Assembly (NCBI GenBank): GCA_900555925.1
Contig: USMU01000016.1
Location: forward strand, 1-29,341
Origin: an uncultured Clostridium sp.
Lineage (GTDB): Bacteria; Bacillota; Clostridia; Christensenellales; Borkfalkiaceae
Length of the DNA stretch: 29,341 nt
Reading direction: 5' to 3'
Below, piece by piece: positions 9,307-17,536 of the stretch (positions are counted from its first letter, which is position 1; each line of letters starts with the position of its first letter). The position numbers and the translations under genes are program-made. The notes under the pieces were generated by a model that was not told where the DNA came from, searched no databases, and worked only from the letters and a program-made list of their open reading frames with translations.

Positions 9307-10584
9307 ATGGACATCGTCCCTCTATCTATTGTAATCGTCATACTCGTTTTATTGTCAGGGTTCTTTTCGGGAACGGAGACGGCTTTTTCCTGCGCCAATA
9401 AGCTGCGCCTGAAAAATATGGTTGCGCTCGGAAAAAAGCATGCAAAGGCTGTCTATACTTTTGCCGAGGAAAAATACGATAAATTGGTCACGGCGATTCT
9501 CATCGGCAATAACATCGTCAACCTCACCGCTTCCGCGATTGGTACGGTGGTCTTCGGAAAGCTGCTTATCGATTCTTCGCTCGACTCGACGACCGTTTCG
9601 ACCGTCGTCATGACCGTGGCCGTCCTCATTTTCGGCGAAATTACTCCGAAATATCTCGCGAGCATCTACCCCGAAAAATTTTGCTTTTTCTTCTATCCGT
9701 TGATGCAGCTTTTTTATTGGATTTTAACGCCTATCAGCTTTATCTTCGGCGGCTATAAGAAACTTCTGTCGAAAATTTTTAAGCTGAAATCGGACGACAC
9801 GGTGACGGATGCAGAACTGATTTCTCTCGTCAAAGAGGCCGAGGAGGACGGTACTCTGAAAGAGGATGAATCCGAATTGGTGCGCTCTGCGCTGGAATTT
9901 GACGATTTGAAGGTCGAGGATATCCTCGTTCCCCGCGTGGATGTGGTGGCGGTCAAATATGACAGCCCCATGGACGAGATTATGCGTACTTTCCGCGAAA
10001 ATACTTATTCTCGTCTGCCCGTTTACAAAGATAAAATCGATAATATCGTGGGGCTCATTCATGAGAGGGATTTCTATAACGCTTATCTGAACGGGGAAAA
10101 AGATATTGCTTCCGCTATACAAAATATCGTCTTTACTTCCGAATATACGCATATTTCCACCTTATTGAAGCAACTTCAAAAGCAAAAGATCCATATGGCC
10201 GCGGTTTCCGACGAATACGGCGGGCTGGTCGGAATCGTCACGCTCGAAGATATCCTTGAAGAACTGGTCGGGGAAATCTGGGACGAACACGACGAGGAAG
10301 AAATTTTGTACGGGAAAATTGCAGAGGACGAATATTGGGTGGACGGAAAATGCGACCTTGAAGAATTTTTTGACCTCTACGGCCTTGAAACGGAAGAGGA
10401 CGACTTTGAGTCGAATACCGTGGGAGGTTGGGTGACCGAAAAGTATGGCGGCATTCCTCCCGTCGGGGAAATCCTGCGTTTCAAATTTTTAGAAATCAAG
10501 GTGGTAAAAGCGACGAAACAGAAAGTCCTGAAAATTCGGTCCAAAAAAGTAGACGCGGAAGAAGTCCATGAGGACGACGAATAA
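9307..10584 (+). CDS. CNNM/DUF21 and CBS-domain membrane protein (CorC/HlyC hemolysin-type family)
   Basis: A 425-residue membrane protein of the family including CorC/HlyC-type hemolysins and CNNM magnesium/divalent cation transport proteins. The N-terminal CNNM (DUF21) region, residues about 1-190, starts with the helix [24 protein letters not shown]. It contains a conserved [10 protein letters not shown] stretch and the [11 protein letters not shown] motif. A CBS pair follows (about 205-330; [14 protein letters not shown] and [29 protein letters not shown]). The end (about 345-415) is the CorC_HlyC domain, with [18 protein letters not shown] and [15 protein letters not shown]. The order and length are standard. 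CBS domains of this family bind adenine nucleotides with Mg2+. It has its own promoter and stands alone. Ion specificity cannot be read. Confidence 0.93.
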   Translation: MDIVPLSIVIVILVLLSGFFSGTETAFSCANKLRLKNMVALGKKHAKAVYTFAEEKYDKLVTAILIGNNIVNLTASAIGTVVFGKLLIDSSLDSTTVSTVVMTVAVLIFGEITPKYLASIYPEKFCFFFYPLMQLFYWILTPISFIFGGYKKLLSKIFKLKSDDTVTDAELISLVKEAEEDGTLKEDESELVRSALEFDDLKVEDILVPRVDVVAVKYDSPMDEIMRTFRENTYSRLPVYKDKIDNIVGLIHERDFYNAYLNGEKDIASAIQNIVFTSEYTHISTLLKQLQKQKIHMAAVSDEYGGLVGIVTLEDILEELVGEIWDEHDEEEILYGKIAEDEYWVDGKCDLEEFFDLYGLETEEDDFESNTVGGWVTEKYGGIPPVGEILRFKFLEIKVVKATKQKVLKIRSKKVDAEEVHEDDE

Positions 10585-10670
10585 GTGGCTGTAAAGAATA
10601 TCGCGCGCTGCAAAATTACCTGATAAAATTTTCCGTTTTCGCAGAAATGATGGACAAAAGTGCCGGAAGA

Positions 10671-10737
10671 AAAAAACGGGAAATTATATCGGATTTTATA
10701 GATATTTGATAGAAATACATATATCTTTCCGTTTTTT
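10671..10737 (+). terminator. Possible long A/T-rich terminator after the CBS gene
   Basis: AAAAAACGG (10671-10679) can pair with CCGTTTTTT (10729-10737), continued after one bulged G by AAA with TTT. An inner AGATAT (10700-10705) can pair with ATATCT (10721-10726). The distal arm ends in six T. The stem is A/T-rich and the loop is long, so termination is uncertain. Confidence 0.35.
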
Positions 10738-10741
10738 GATA

Positions 10742-10750
10742 TGCTATAAT
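10742..10750 (+). promoter_or_regulatory. Extended -10 promoter candidate for galE
   Basis: TGCTATAAT (10742-10750) is an exact extended -10 element at the front of the first repeat unit. No good -35 is seen 16-18 bases upstream, which extended -10 promoters can tolerate. Related TATAAT and TATGAT copies at 10830 and 10908 could give additional starts. Confidence 0.45.
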
Positions 10751-10954
10751 AGAAGCGGAAATACGGAAGTGCGGAAGTGCGAAGCATTTACAAGTATTTC
10801 CGCGCCCTGTTGCACATAGCTTTGCTATGTATAATAAAAGCGGAAATATGGAGGCGTAAAGTAGTCACAAGTATTTTCGTACCCTGTTACATAATGCCTT
10901 TGTCATGTATGATAGAAGCGGCTTTCAAAGAGTTTATGTGTTTTTTGTCACATA
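10742..10954 (+). repeat. Tandem imperfect repeat units with conserved hairpins upstream of galE
   Basis: Three successive copies of a unit begin with TATAAT or TATGAT followed by ARAAGCGG, at 10745, 10830 and 10908 (periods 85 and 78 bases; the third copy is partial). Units 1 and 2 share AGCGGAAATAYGGA, ACAAGTATTTYCG, CCCTGTTRC and an ACATA...TATGT-like hairpin. In unit 1 GCGGAAATAC (10755-10764) is a perfect inverted repeat of GTATTTCCGC (10794-10803). In unit 2 the equivalent arms (10840-10849 and 10871-10880) differ but still pair throughout if G-U pairs are allowed. Second hairpins are ACATAGC/GCTATGT (10814-10830) and, in unit 3, TATGTG/CACATA (10935-10954). This suggests a duplicated structured leader or a small repeat element. 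Function is unknown. Confidence 0.7.
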
Positions 10955-10995
10955 TACAACAATTAAAGCGAATTTTTCGGAGGTAATATAAATCT

Positions 10996-12009
10996 ATGGA
11001 AACAATTTTGGTTACCGGCGGAAGCGGGTTTATCGGCTCCCATACCGTATTGGAACTTCTCAACAAGGGTTACGGCGTCATCGTCATGGATAATCTTTCC
11101 AATTCCAGCGAAGAGAGCCTTCGTCGTGTGGAAAAGCTCACCGGTAAAAAGGTGAAATTCTACGAGACGGATATTCGCGATCGGGAGGGTACGGAAAAGA
11201 TTTTCAAGGAAAATAAAATCGACGCCGTCATTCATTTCGCGGGACTCAAAGCCGTGGGCGAGAGCTGTAAAATTCCGCTCAAATATTACGAAAATAATAT
11301 CGGCGGAACAGTGACGCTCCTCGAAGTCATGGAAAAATACAACGTCAAAAAAATAATTTTCTCTTCTTCCGCAACTGTTTACGGGACTCCCGAACGGCTG
11401 CCGCTCGACGAAAATTGCCGCCTTTCCACTACGAATCCTTACGGCAGCACTAAATTGATGTTGGAAGGAATCATGCAGGACGTCTATAAGGCGGACAACG
11501 GCTGGAATGTTATTCTTCTCCGCTATTTCAATCCCGTCGGCGCACACGAAAGCGGACTCATCGGCGAGGACCCCAAAGGTATTCCCAATAATCTCATGCC
11601 CTACGTCGCTCAGGTGGCCAGCGGAAAACTGTCCTGTATCCAAGTATACGGAAACGATTACGATACTCCCGACGGAACGGGCGTGCGCGATTATATTCAC
11701 GTCGTGGATTTGGCGCTTGGACATATTGCCGCTATCGAATATTGCCGCGAACCCGGAGTCCATATCTATAACCTTGGAACCGGCCACGGATACAGCGTTC
11801 TCGATATGATTCATGCCTTTGAAAAGGCCTGTGGAAAAGCTCTGCCCTATAAGATTTGCCCCCGTCGCCCCGGAGATATTGCCGCTTGCTACGCCTGCCC
11901 CGATAAAGCCGAGAAAGAATTGCACTGGAAAGCAAAATACGGCATCGAAGAAATGTGCGCTTCTCAATGGAAGTGGCAGAGCATGAATCCCAACGGCTAC
12001 GAAAAATAA
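10996..12009 (+). CDS. galE: UDP-glucose 4-epimerase
   Basis: GalE interconverts UDP-glucose and UDP-galactose with bound NAD+ in the cytoplasm, feeding galactose use and surface polysaccharide precursors. The 337-residue length matches the family. The N-terminal Rossmann motif [11 protein letters not shown], the DNLSNS segment, the catalytic SSSATVYG serine/threonine region and the YGSTK pair (Tyr149, Lys153 by count) are present. The HVVDLALGH and [12 protein letters not shown] segments near the C-terminus are typical of GalE rather than other extended short-chain dehydrogenases. The start at 10996 has CGGAGG at 10978-10983. The metallopeptidase gene begins eight bases after the stop. The long repeat-bearing leader upstream is unusual for a galE. 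Confidence 0.96.
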   Translation: METILVTGGSGFIGSHTVLELLNKGYGVIVMDNLSNSSEESLRRVEKLTGKKVKFYETDIRDREGTEKIFKENKIDAVIHFAGLKAVGESCKIPLKYYENNIGGTVTLLEVMEKYNVKKIIFSSSATVYGTPERLPLDENCRLSTTNPYGSTKLMLEGIMQDVYKADNGWNVILLRYFNPVGAHESGLIGEDPKGIPNNLMPYVAQVASGKLSCIQVYGNDYDTPDGTGVRDYIHVVDLALGHIAAIEYCREPGVHIYNLGTGHGYSVLDMIHAFEKACGKALPYKICPRRPGDIAACYACPDKAEKELHWKAKYGIEEMCASQWKWQSMNPNGYEK

Positions 12010-12017
12010 AAGGCCTT

Positions 12018-12680
12018 ATGATACAGCCGGATAAAATTATCCGCTCCCGCCGCAAGACTTTGTCCGTTTCGGTCGACGTATTCGGACAGGTGATTGTCCG
12101 CGCTCCGTTGCGCTGCGGCGATGAGCGGATTTTTTCCTTCCTTCGGGAAAAAGAAGCCTGGATTTCCAAGTATCGACAAAAAGCGCTGGGGGCAGGGATT
12201 AAACTGCCGCCGGAAAATTTGGACGGATATCGATTTTTGCTTCTCGGAAAAGAATGTGCCGTTCGTCTCTATACCGGTTCGAGAATCCGCTACGACGAAA
12301 AAACGGGAGAAGTCTTTTTGCCTGCGGAAAATTCCCGCGCAAAGCTGACCGATTGGCTCAAACGCAACGCCAAGCGCATTTTTTCCGCCGTATGCTCGCG
12401 TCGTGCCGCCGAAATGGGAACGCACTATCCCTCTCTTTCCGTGACGAAGGCTAAGACGAGGTGGGGCTCCTGTTCCTACAACGACGCGCTGCATTTTTCT
12501 TTTCGACTTCTCTATGCACCTATGGCCGTCATAGATTATGTCATAGTCCATGAATTATCTCATACATTCTATAAAAATCACGGCGAAAAATTTTGGGCGC
12601 TGGTAGAACGATATGTCCCCGATTATCGGAAAAAGCGGGCTTGGTTAAAGGAAAACAGCTTTTTGATGGAAATATTTTGA
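12018..12680 (+). CDS. YgjP-type zinc metallopeptidase (DUF45/M48-like)
   Basis: A 220-residue predicted zinc-dependent peptidase. The C-terminal half carries the family block TRWGSCS followed by VIDYVIVHELSH, where His178, Glu179 and His182 form the HExxH site, and NHGEKFW, which supplies a third ligand (His188). The N-terminal half is the beta-rich region usual for YgjP proteins (IRSRRKTLSVSVDVFGQVIVRAP). The ATG at 12018, just after the galE stop, is preferred to an in-frame ATG at 11955 inside galE. The ribosome site is weak (AAAAGG), which suggests coupling to galE. Substrate is unknown; in some bacteria relatives sit near restriction genes, but nothing of that kind is here. Confidence 0.88.
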   Translation: MIQPDKIIRSRRKTLSVSVDVFGQVIVRAPLRCGDERIFSFLREKEAWISKYRQKALGAGIKLPPENLDGYRFLLLGKECAVRLYTGSRIRYDEKTGEVFLPAENSRAKLTDWLKRNAKRIFSAVCSRRAAEMGTHYPSLSVTKAKTRWGSCSYNDALHFSFRLLYAPMAVIDYVIVHELSHTFYKNHGEKFWALVERYVPDYRKKRAWLKENSFLMEIF

Positions 12681-12770
12681 GCGTCTCGGCGAAAAACTCA
12701 ATCGCGTTTGAAAATTATAATTCCTATCGATTTTATATGAAATATTAGCGAATAAAGGCGTAAAATTTTG

Positions 12771-12799
12771 TTTACAAATCGAGCGGGGTATGATATAAT
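12771..12799 (+). promoter_or_regulatory. Promoter of nadA
   Basis: TTTACA (12771-12776) and TATAAT (12794-12799) are 17 bases apart, and the -10 is preceded by TGA, making an extended -10. The resulting leader of about 80 bases is almost entirely purine and contains no clear fold or NiaR-type operator that I can name. Confidence 0.8.
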
Positions 12800-12883
12800 A
12801 GAAAACGAATCCGAAGCCGTGGAAGAGGCGGAGCGGGAAGAGGGGAAAGCGGGAGAAACCAACGAAAAGGAAGTGCGAAGTTT

Positions 12884-13795
12884 ATGACGGTTCAAGAGAT
12901 GCAGAAAGAGATTCTGCGCCTGAAAGAGGAACAGGGTATGTGTATTCTCGCGCATACCTATCAGTCGCACGATGTGACGGAGATTGCGGATTTCACCGGG
13001 GATTCCTTTCAACTGAGCATGAAGGCGAAAAACGATCCGAGAAAAAAAGTCCTGATGTGCGGAGTGCGTTTTATGGCGGAGACGGTGAAGATTCTTTCGC
13101 CGGAAAAGGAAGTATATCTTTCTGCGGAGAACGCGGGCTGCCCCATGGCGGAACAGCTTACGCCGGAGGAAGTGCTCGAAGAAAAAAAGAAGTATCCCGA
13201 CTGCATGACGGTGGCTTATGTCAATACCACGGCAGAATTGAAAGCGGTGAGCGACGTTTGCGTGACTTCCTCTTCCGCCGTGGAAATTGTAGGGAAATTG
13301 CCGGTAAAGGATATTTTATTTATTCCCGACATCAATTTAGGCGCATATGTTCAAAAGCATTGCCCTGAAAAGCGTCTGCATTTTATTCACGGAGGGTGTC
13401 CCGTGCATGCCTGCATGACGGATTCGGACGCCGCAAACGCAAAGGCGGCGCACCCTTATGCCAAACTTTTGGTACATCCCGAATGTAAAGCGGAAGTATT
13501 GGCGTATGCCGATTATGTCGGGTCTACCGCGGGTATCATGGAATATGTGCGCACTTCCGCATGCGACGAATTCATCGTCGGAACGGAATTATCCGTGGCG
13601 GAACATCTGGGCTTTGAATATCCCGATAAAAGGTTTTATCCGCTTTCCAAAAAGCTCATTTGTTCGGATATGAAGGCGACGAGTCTGCCCGATGTATACC
13701 GTTTGCTGAAAGAGGGCGGAAGGGCGATTCGGTTGGAACAAAATCTTCTCGTCCGCGCGCGCGGCTGCATCGACAAAATGCTGGAATTGGGTTGA
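12884..13795 (+). CDS. nadA: Quinolinate synthase A
   Basis: NadA condenses iminoaspartate with dihydroxyacetone phosphate to quinolinate in de novo NAD synthesis and carries an oxygen-sensitive [4Fe-4S] cluster. The 303-residue length fits the short bacterial/archaeal type. The three cluster cysteines can be placed at Cys86 (ENAGCPMAE), Cys172 (HGGCPVH) and Cys260 (LICSDMKATSL); their spacing of 86 and 88 residues matches the family. LAHTYQSHDV near the start, YVNTTAELKA, TSSSAVEIV and VGSTAGIM are further conserved segments. The usual partners nadB and nadC are not adjacent, so they must be elsewhere or iminoaspartate is made differently. The Fe-S assembly pair follows at once, which is consistent with its cofactor need. 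Confidence 0.96.
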   Translation: MTVQEMQKEILRLKEEQGMCILAHTYQSHDVTEIADFTGDSFQLSMKAKNDPRKKVLMCGVRFMAETVKILSPEKEVYLSAENAGCPMAEQLTPEEVLEEKKKYPDCMTVAYVNTTAELKAVSDVCVTSSSAVEIVGKLPVKDILFIPDINLGAYVQKHCPEKRLHFIHGGCPVHACMTDSDAANAKAAHPYAKLLVHPECKAEVLAYADYVGSTAGIMEYVRTSACDEFIVGTELSVAEHLGFEYPDKRFYPLSKKLICSDMKATSLPDVYRLLKEGGRAIRLEQNLLVRARGCIDKMLELG

Positions 13796-14007
13796 AAAAT
13801 TGCTTCGGTATCGGGAATTATCGGGAATTTTGAAGCTATGCAAAGAAATTTTTCGCGGCGTCAGAATTTCTGAGGCTGAAAAAAGCCCGTCGGAAACGAC
13901 GAAAATAAAAAAGGGAAGATTTGGCGGAATTGATCGGTTGAAAGGGGGAAAAACGGGGTATCTATAATCGAAATACATACGATAATCATTTCGGAGAAAA
14001 AACGAAT
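13796..14007 (+). promoter_or_regulatory. nadA-sufC intergenic region with probable suf promoter
   Basis: A -10 TATAAT lies at 13963-13968 with TTGAAA at 13938-13943 (19-base spacing, slightly long). Other small features are a direct repeat of ATCGGGAATT (13810-13829), a TCAGAA-T-TTCTGA palindrome (13861-13873), and a CGTCG-GAAA-CGACG hairpin (13888-13901) whose T-run is only on the minus strand. No clear forward terminator of nadA is seen, so readthrough into sufC is possible. Confidence 0.5.
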
Positions 14008-14727
14008 ATGCTGCAATTGGAACACGTCACTTATCGCGTCAAGGACGATCAGGGCGAAAAGACGATATTAAACGATGTAAATTTATCCCTTTCCGAACGG
14101 TTTGTGGCCTTTACGGGCCCGAACGGGGGCGGAAAATCCACTTTGGCAAAAGTAATTGCGGGGATTTTGACGCCCACGGAAGGGCGGATTTTATGGGAGG
14201 GGGAGGACATTACCTCCCTTTCCGTTACCGAACGGGCGAAAAAAGGAATCTCGTACGCATTTCAACAGCCCGTTCGTTTCAAGGGGCTGACCGTGCGGGA
14301 TCTGATTTCCATCGCGGCGGGAAAAAGCGCAAAGATTTCCGACGCCTGCATCTATCTTTCAGAGGTCGGGCTGTGCGCGAGGGATTATATCGACCGCGAA
14401 GTGAATGCTTCGCTGTCGGGAGGAGAGCTCAAACGGATCGAAATCGCGACGATTCTCGCGCGGGGAACAAAACTTTCCGTATTCGACGAACCCGAGGCGG
14501 GAATCGATTTATGGAGCTTCGGAAATCTCATCAACGTATTTGAAAAGATGTACGAAAAGACGAACGGGAGTATTCTCATCATTTCCCATCAGGAAAGAAT
14601 ACTCAACATTGCGGATAAAATCGTCGTCATTTCCGGCGGACGTGTAGAAAAAGAGGGGACGAGGACGGAAATTCTGCCGGGCTTGCTCGGAACCGACGCC
14701 TGCCGCGTATTGACGGAAAAGTTATGA
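14008..14727 (+). CDS. sufC: Fe-S assembly ATPase SufC (SmsC-like)
   Basis: A 239-residue soluble ABC ATPase that drives the SufB-type scaffold in iron-sulfur cluster assembly. Walker A is GPNGGGKST (about residues 37-45), the Q-loop is YAFQQPVRFKGLTVRDL, the signature is LSGGELKRIEIATIL, Walker B ends FDEPEAGIDLWSF, and the switch is IISHQ. The GELKR signature and the EAGIDLWS sequence after Walker B are distinctive of SufC as against transport ATPases. The next gene is a single SufB/D-like protein, so the pair resembles the two-gene minimal Suf-like system (SmsCB) known from archaea and some anaerobes rather than full sufCDSUB. Product and role are well supported; cluster formation by just these two proteins is inferred. 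Confidence 0.93.
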   Translation: MLQLEHVTYRVKDDQGEKTILNDVNLSLSERFVAFTGPNGGGKSTLAKVIAGILTPTEGRILWEGEDITSLSVTERAKKGISYAFQQPVRFKGLTVRDLISIAAGKSAKISDACIYLSEVGLCARDYIDREVNASLSGGELKRIEIATILARGTKLSVFDEPEAGIDLWSFGNLINVFEKMYEKTNGSILIISHQERILNIADKIVVISGGRVEKEGTRTEILPGLLGTDACRVLTEKL

Positions 14728-14741
14728 GCGGAGGCAAGACA

Positions 14742-15668
14742 ATGGACGCAATCGAAAGAGATTTATTGTTAAAAATAGCGGATTTGCACGGCGTCCCCGA
14801 AGGGGCCTACAATATCCGCGACAACGGCGAATCCGCGGGGAGAGCTTCGACTGCGAATATCGAAATCGTGAGCAAGACGGACGGAAAGTCGGGAATCGAT
14901 ATTTTCGTCAAGCCGGGCACGAAAAACGAAAGCGTACACATTCCCGTCGTTCTGAGCAAGGCGGGGTTTCAGGAGGTCGTATACAATGATTTCCACATCG
15001 GCGCCGATGCGGACGTCGTCATCGTCGCCGGCTGTGGGATTCACAACTGCGGCGGCGTGGACATGACTTCCCGACACGACGGAATACACACCTTTTATGT
15101 CGGGAAAAACGCGCGGGTGAAGTATGTGGAGCGCCACTACGGAGAGGGCGACGGCAACGGCGAGAACGTCATGAATCCCACGACCGTGGTACATCTCGGA
15201 GAGGGCGCGTACATGGAAATGGAGACGACCCAGATCAAGGGAATAGACTCCACCAACCGCGTGACAAAGGCAGACCTCGAAGCGGGCGCCAATCTCGTAA
15301 TCCGCGAAAAGATATACACGCACGGAAAACAGTCGGCGGATACCGACTTTTCCGTAGATATGAACGGCGCGGGCGCTTCGGCGGACGTCGTATCCCGTTC
15401 GGTGGCGGCGGATACCTCCCGCCAGCATTTCAATTCGACCATGAACGGAAACGCGCCCTGCCGCGGGCATACGGAATGTGACGCAATCATCATGGACAAG
15501 GCTTCGGTGACTGCGGCGCCGTGCCTTTCGGCAAACGACATCGACGCGGAGCTCATTCACGAAGCGGCGATCGGAAAAATCGCGGGCGAGCAGTTGATTA
15601 AGCTGATGACGCTCGGACTGACGGAAAAGGAAGCGGAAGAGCAAATTATCAAAGGATTTTTACATTAA
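14742..15668 (+). CDS. sufB: SufB/SufD-family scaffold protein (SmsB-like)
   Basis: A beta-helix scaffold of the SufBD family on which Fe-S clusters are built with SufC. The ATG at 14742 (308 residues) is preferred because GCGGAGG lies seven bases before it; the ATG at 14724 overlaps the sufC stop by four bases and has no site of its own. It is short against SufB (about 470) or SufD (about 430). Family signs are the VVIVAGCGIHNCGG turn, YVGKNARVKYVERHYGEG, DMNGAGASADVVSRSVA, GHTECDAIIMD and the helical C-terminus NDIDAELIHEAAIGKIAGEQL..LMTLGLTEKEAEEQIIKGF. The C-terminal ELIHEAAIGKI segment matches the conserved SufB/D end. No sufS or sufU is nearby. An M18 aminopeptidase gene follows after 12 bases. 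Confidence 0.92.
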   Translation: MDAIERDLLLKIADLHGVPEGAYNIRDNGESAGRASTANIEIVSKTDGKSGIDIFVKPGTKNESVHIPVVLSKAGFQEVVYNDFHIGADADVVIVAGCGIHNCGGVDMTSRHDGIHTFYVGKNARVKYVERHYGEGDGNGENVMNPTTVVHLGEGAYMEMETTQIKGIDSTNRVTKADLEAGANLVIREKIYTHGKQSADTDFSVDMNGAGASADVVSRSVAADTSRQHFNSTMNGNAPCRGHTECDAIIMDKASVTAAPCLSANDIDAELIHEAAIGKIAGEQLIKLMTLGLTEKEAEEQIIKGFLH

Positions 15669-15680
15669 AAGGAGAGTTTT

Positions 15681-17057
15681 ATGAGCGATTTGGCATATAA
15701 GAGAACGAACGTTTACGAGAAAGCGGACGAAAAACGCATGAAGGAAATTTTCGATTATGCGGAAGGCTACCGAAAATTCATCGACGGCGCCAAGACGGAG
15801 CGCGAAGCCTGCGATTACGTCGCCAAGGCGGCGGAAGCGCACGGCTACAAGCCTTTCCGGTTCGGAGAAAAGTTCAAGGCCGGAGACAAGGTGTTTTATA
15901 ACAACCGCGGCAAAAATATCTATCTGATCCGCGTGGGAAAAGCCGACATCGCAAAGGACGGGATTCGTATCGTCGCGGCGCATATCGACAGCCCCCGCGT
16001 CGATCTCAAACAAGTACCCTTATACGAATCGGACGGCGTGGCGCTCGCAAAGACGCACTATTACGGCGGAATCCGCAAATATCAGTGGGCAGCGATTCCG
16101 CTCGCCCTGCACGGCACGATCGTTCGTGCGGACGGAAGCGCGTTCGACGTAAAGATTGGAGAGGACGACGGGGATCCGATTTTCTATATCAGCGATTTAC
16201 TTCCGCATCTCGCGGCAAAACAGAATGCAAAACCGCTCGGTGAAGGTCTGGGCGGGGAAGATCTCAACATCTGGCTGGGAAATATTCCCTATACCGCTGC
16301 AAAGGACGAAAAAGACCGCACCGTCAAGGAAAATCTGCTTCGGATTCTCGACGAAAAATACGGGATAAAGGAAGAGGACTTTCTGAGCGCGGAACTCTCC
16401 CTCGTCCCCGCGTTCAAGGCGAAGGACGTCGGGTTCGACCGCGGACTTATGGCCGCTTACGGACATGACGACCGCGTATGCGCTTATCCCGCCTATACCG
16501 CGCTTTTCGACGAGACTTCTCCCGAACATACCGTCATGGTCGTATTGGCCGACAAAGAGGAAATCGGGAGCGAGGGCGCCACGGGCATGCAGTGCGCGAT
16601 ATTTACCGATTTAATCGACGCTCTGGCGGCGTCGTTCGGCGTTACTTCCGCGGAAATCCGCGCGAATTCGAAATGCCTTTCCGCCGACGTCAATGCGGGC
16701 TATGACCCCAATTTCAAAGACGTTTGCGAGCCTTTGAACAGCACCTTCCTTTCCTGCGGCGCGGGTCTTACCAAATTTACCGGTTCGCGCGGAAAGGGCG
16801 GTTCCAACGACGCTTCCGCGGAATTCGTCGGGGAAATCCGAAAAATCTTCAACGAAAACGGAGTCGTCTGGCAGACGGGAGAACTCGGAAAGGTGGACGT
16901 CGGCGGCGGAGGAACGGTCGCGAAGTTTATTGCGAAAATGAATATCGATACGGTCGATATCGGCGTGCCCGTCATTTCCATGCATTCCCCCTACGAAGTG
17001 ATTTCCAAGGCGGATCTTTACGAGGCTTACCGCGCTTTCCGCGCTTTTGTCAAATAA
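15681..17057 (+). CDS. M18-family aminopeptidase (first copy)
   Basis: A cytoplasmic zinc aminopeptidase of 458 residues. Metal-site segments of M18 peptidases are visible: AAHIDSPR near residue 95, DKEEIGSEGATGMQ near 290, LSADVNAGYDP near 335 and SMHSPYEV near 435. It begins with a good AAAAGGAGAG site after the sufB-like gene and probably shares its transcript. A shared function with Fe-S assembly is not implied. It differs clearly from the second M18 enzyme on the minus strand at 18141-19418: the HIDSPR, EEIGSEG and SMHSPYE segments read HTDSPA, EEVGSQT and AMHSASE there. So the two are diverged relatives, not a recent duplication. It presumably trims imported peptides, in keeping with the opp operon. 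Confidence 0.93.
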   Translation: MSDLAYKRTNVYEKADEKRMKEIFDYAEGYRKFIDGAKTEREACDYVAKAAEAHGYKPFRFGEKFKAGDKVFYNNRGKNIYLIRVGKADIAKDGIRIVAAHIDSPRVDLKQVPLYESDGVALAKTHYYGGIRKYQWAAIPLALHGTIVRADGSAFDVKIGEDDGDPIFYISDLLPHLAAKQNAKPLGEGLGGEDLNIWLGNIPYTAAKDEKDRTVKENLLRILDEKYGIKEEDFLSAELSLVPAFKAKDVGFDRGLMAAYGHDDRVCAYPAYTALFDETSPEHTVMVVLADKEEIGSEGATGMQCAIFTDLIDALAASFGVTSAEIRANSKCLSADVNAGYDPNFKDVCEPLNSTFLSCGAGLTKFTGSRGKGGSNDASAEFVGEIRKIFNENGVVWQTGELGKVDVGGGGTVAKFIAKMNIDTVDIGVPVISMHSPYEVISKADLYEAYRAFRAFVK

Positions 17058-17094
17058 GGAACGCACAGGGGTGAGATTACATACTTTGAGTATA

Positions 17095-17128
17095 AAAAGA
17101 GCGGCTCTTTTTCAAGGGCCGCTCTTTT
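17095..17128. terminator. Bidirectional terminator between convergent operons
   Basis: AAAAGAGCGGC (17095-17105) and GCCGCTCTTTT (17118-17128) form a perfect 11-bp stem with a 12-base loop. The arms end in T on both strands, so it can stop the sufC-sufB-aminopeptidase transcript rightward and the cytidine deaminase transcript leftward. Confidence 0.9.
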
Positions 17129-17134
17129 GTGCTT

Positions 17135-17533
17135 TTATTTTTGCCCGTAACCCCACCAATCGGGGACGAGGCTCTTTAAGGAAACCGCGCGTTTTGACGG
17201 ATAATCGAGCAGAATGTCCGCTTCGGCGTTGCTCTCGCCGAGCTGCATGAGATATTCCCGACAGACTCCGCAGGGCGGACCGACTTTTCCGTCGCCCATG
17301 ACCGCGACGACTTTGGAAATTTCATTTTCTCCGTTCGTGAGCATATTTGCGGCGGCGTTTCGCTCCGCGCACATGCCCAGCCCGCAGGCAGTATCTATAC
17401 AGATTCCGACATAAATATTTCCTGATTTCGTCAAAATCGCCGCGGCAACTTCTCCCGCTTCGATGAACGGGGAAATCGTCCGCTTGTTCTGTACCTTTCT
17501 CGCCGCGGCATACAGTTTGTCCCAAATATCCAT
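17135..17533 (-). CDS. cdd: Cytidine deaminase
   Basis: A zinc enzyme of pyrimidine salvage, converting cytidine or deoxycytidine to (deoxy)uridine and ammonia. The 132-residue length fits homotetrameric CDA. The zinc and catalytic residues are in CAERNAAANM (Cys55, proton-shuttling Glu57) and PPCGVCREYL (Cys88, Cys91). The first ligand is Cys, as in tetrameric bacterial enzymes. The start is preceded by AAAGGAGA located within the end of the PPOX gene, three bases separate the two genes, and the C-terminus ends in PDWWGYGQK. A blasticidin-S deaminase-like specificity cannot be excluded from sequence alone, but cytidine is more likely. Confidence 0.92.
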   Translation of the reverse strand: MDIWDKLYAAARKVQNKRTISPFIEAGEVAAAILTKSGNIYVGICIDTACGLGMCAERNAAANMLTNGENEISKVVAVMGDGKVGPPCGVCREYLMQLGESNAEADILLDYPSKRAVSLKSLVPDWWGYGQK

Positions 17534-17536
17534 TGT

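Noticed and set aside
10777..10986. 69-codon plus-strand open frame across the repeats before galE
   Set aside because: It shows internal repetition only because the DNA is repeated. It has no ribosome site and overlaps the galE ribosome binding site.
10963..11967. Minus-strand open frame of 334 codons opposite galE
   Set aside because: The galE reading is complete and motif-rich on the plus strand. The antisense frame is a by-product of codon bias and has no start context.
12800..12883. Riboswitch in the nadA leader
   Set aside because: The leader is purine-rich with no convincing stems and no match to any NAD-related riboswitch pattern that I know.
12698..13012. Minus-strand open frame of 104 codons at the nadA promoter
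   Set aside because: It overlaps the promoter and the N-terminus of nadA and has no recognisable product.
14769..15644. Minus-strand open frame of 291 codons opposite the sufB-like gene
   Set aside because: The translation is His/Arg/Val-rich and resembles nothing, while the plus strand carries SufB/D-family motifs.
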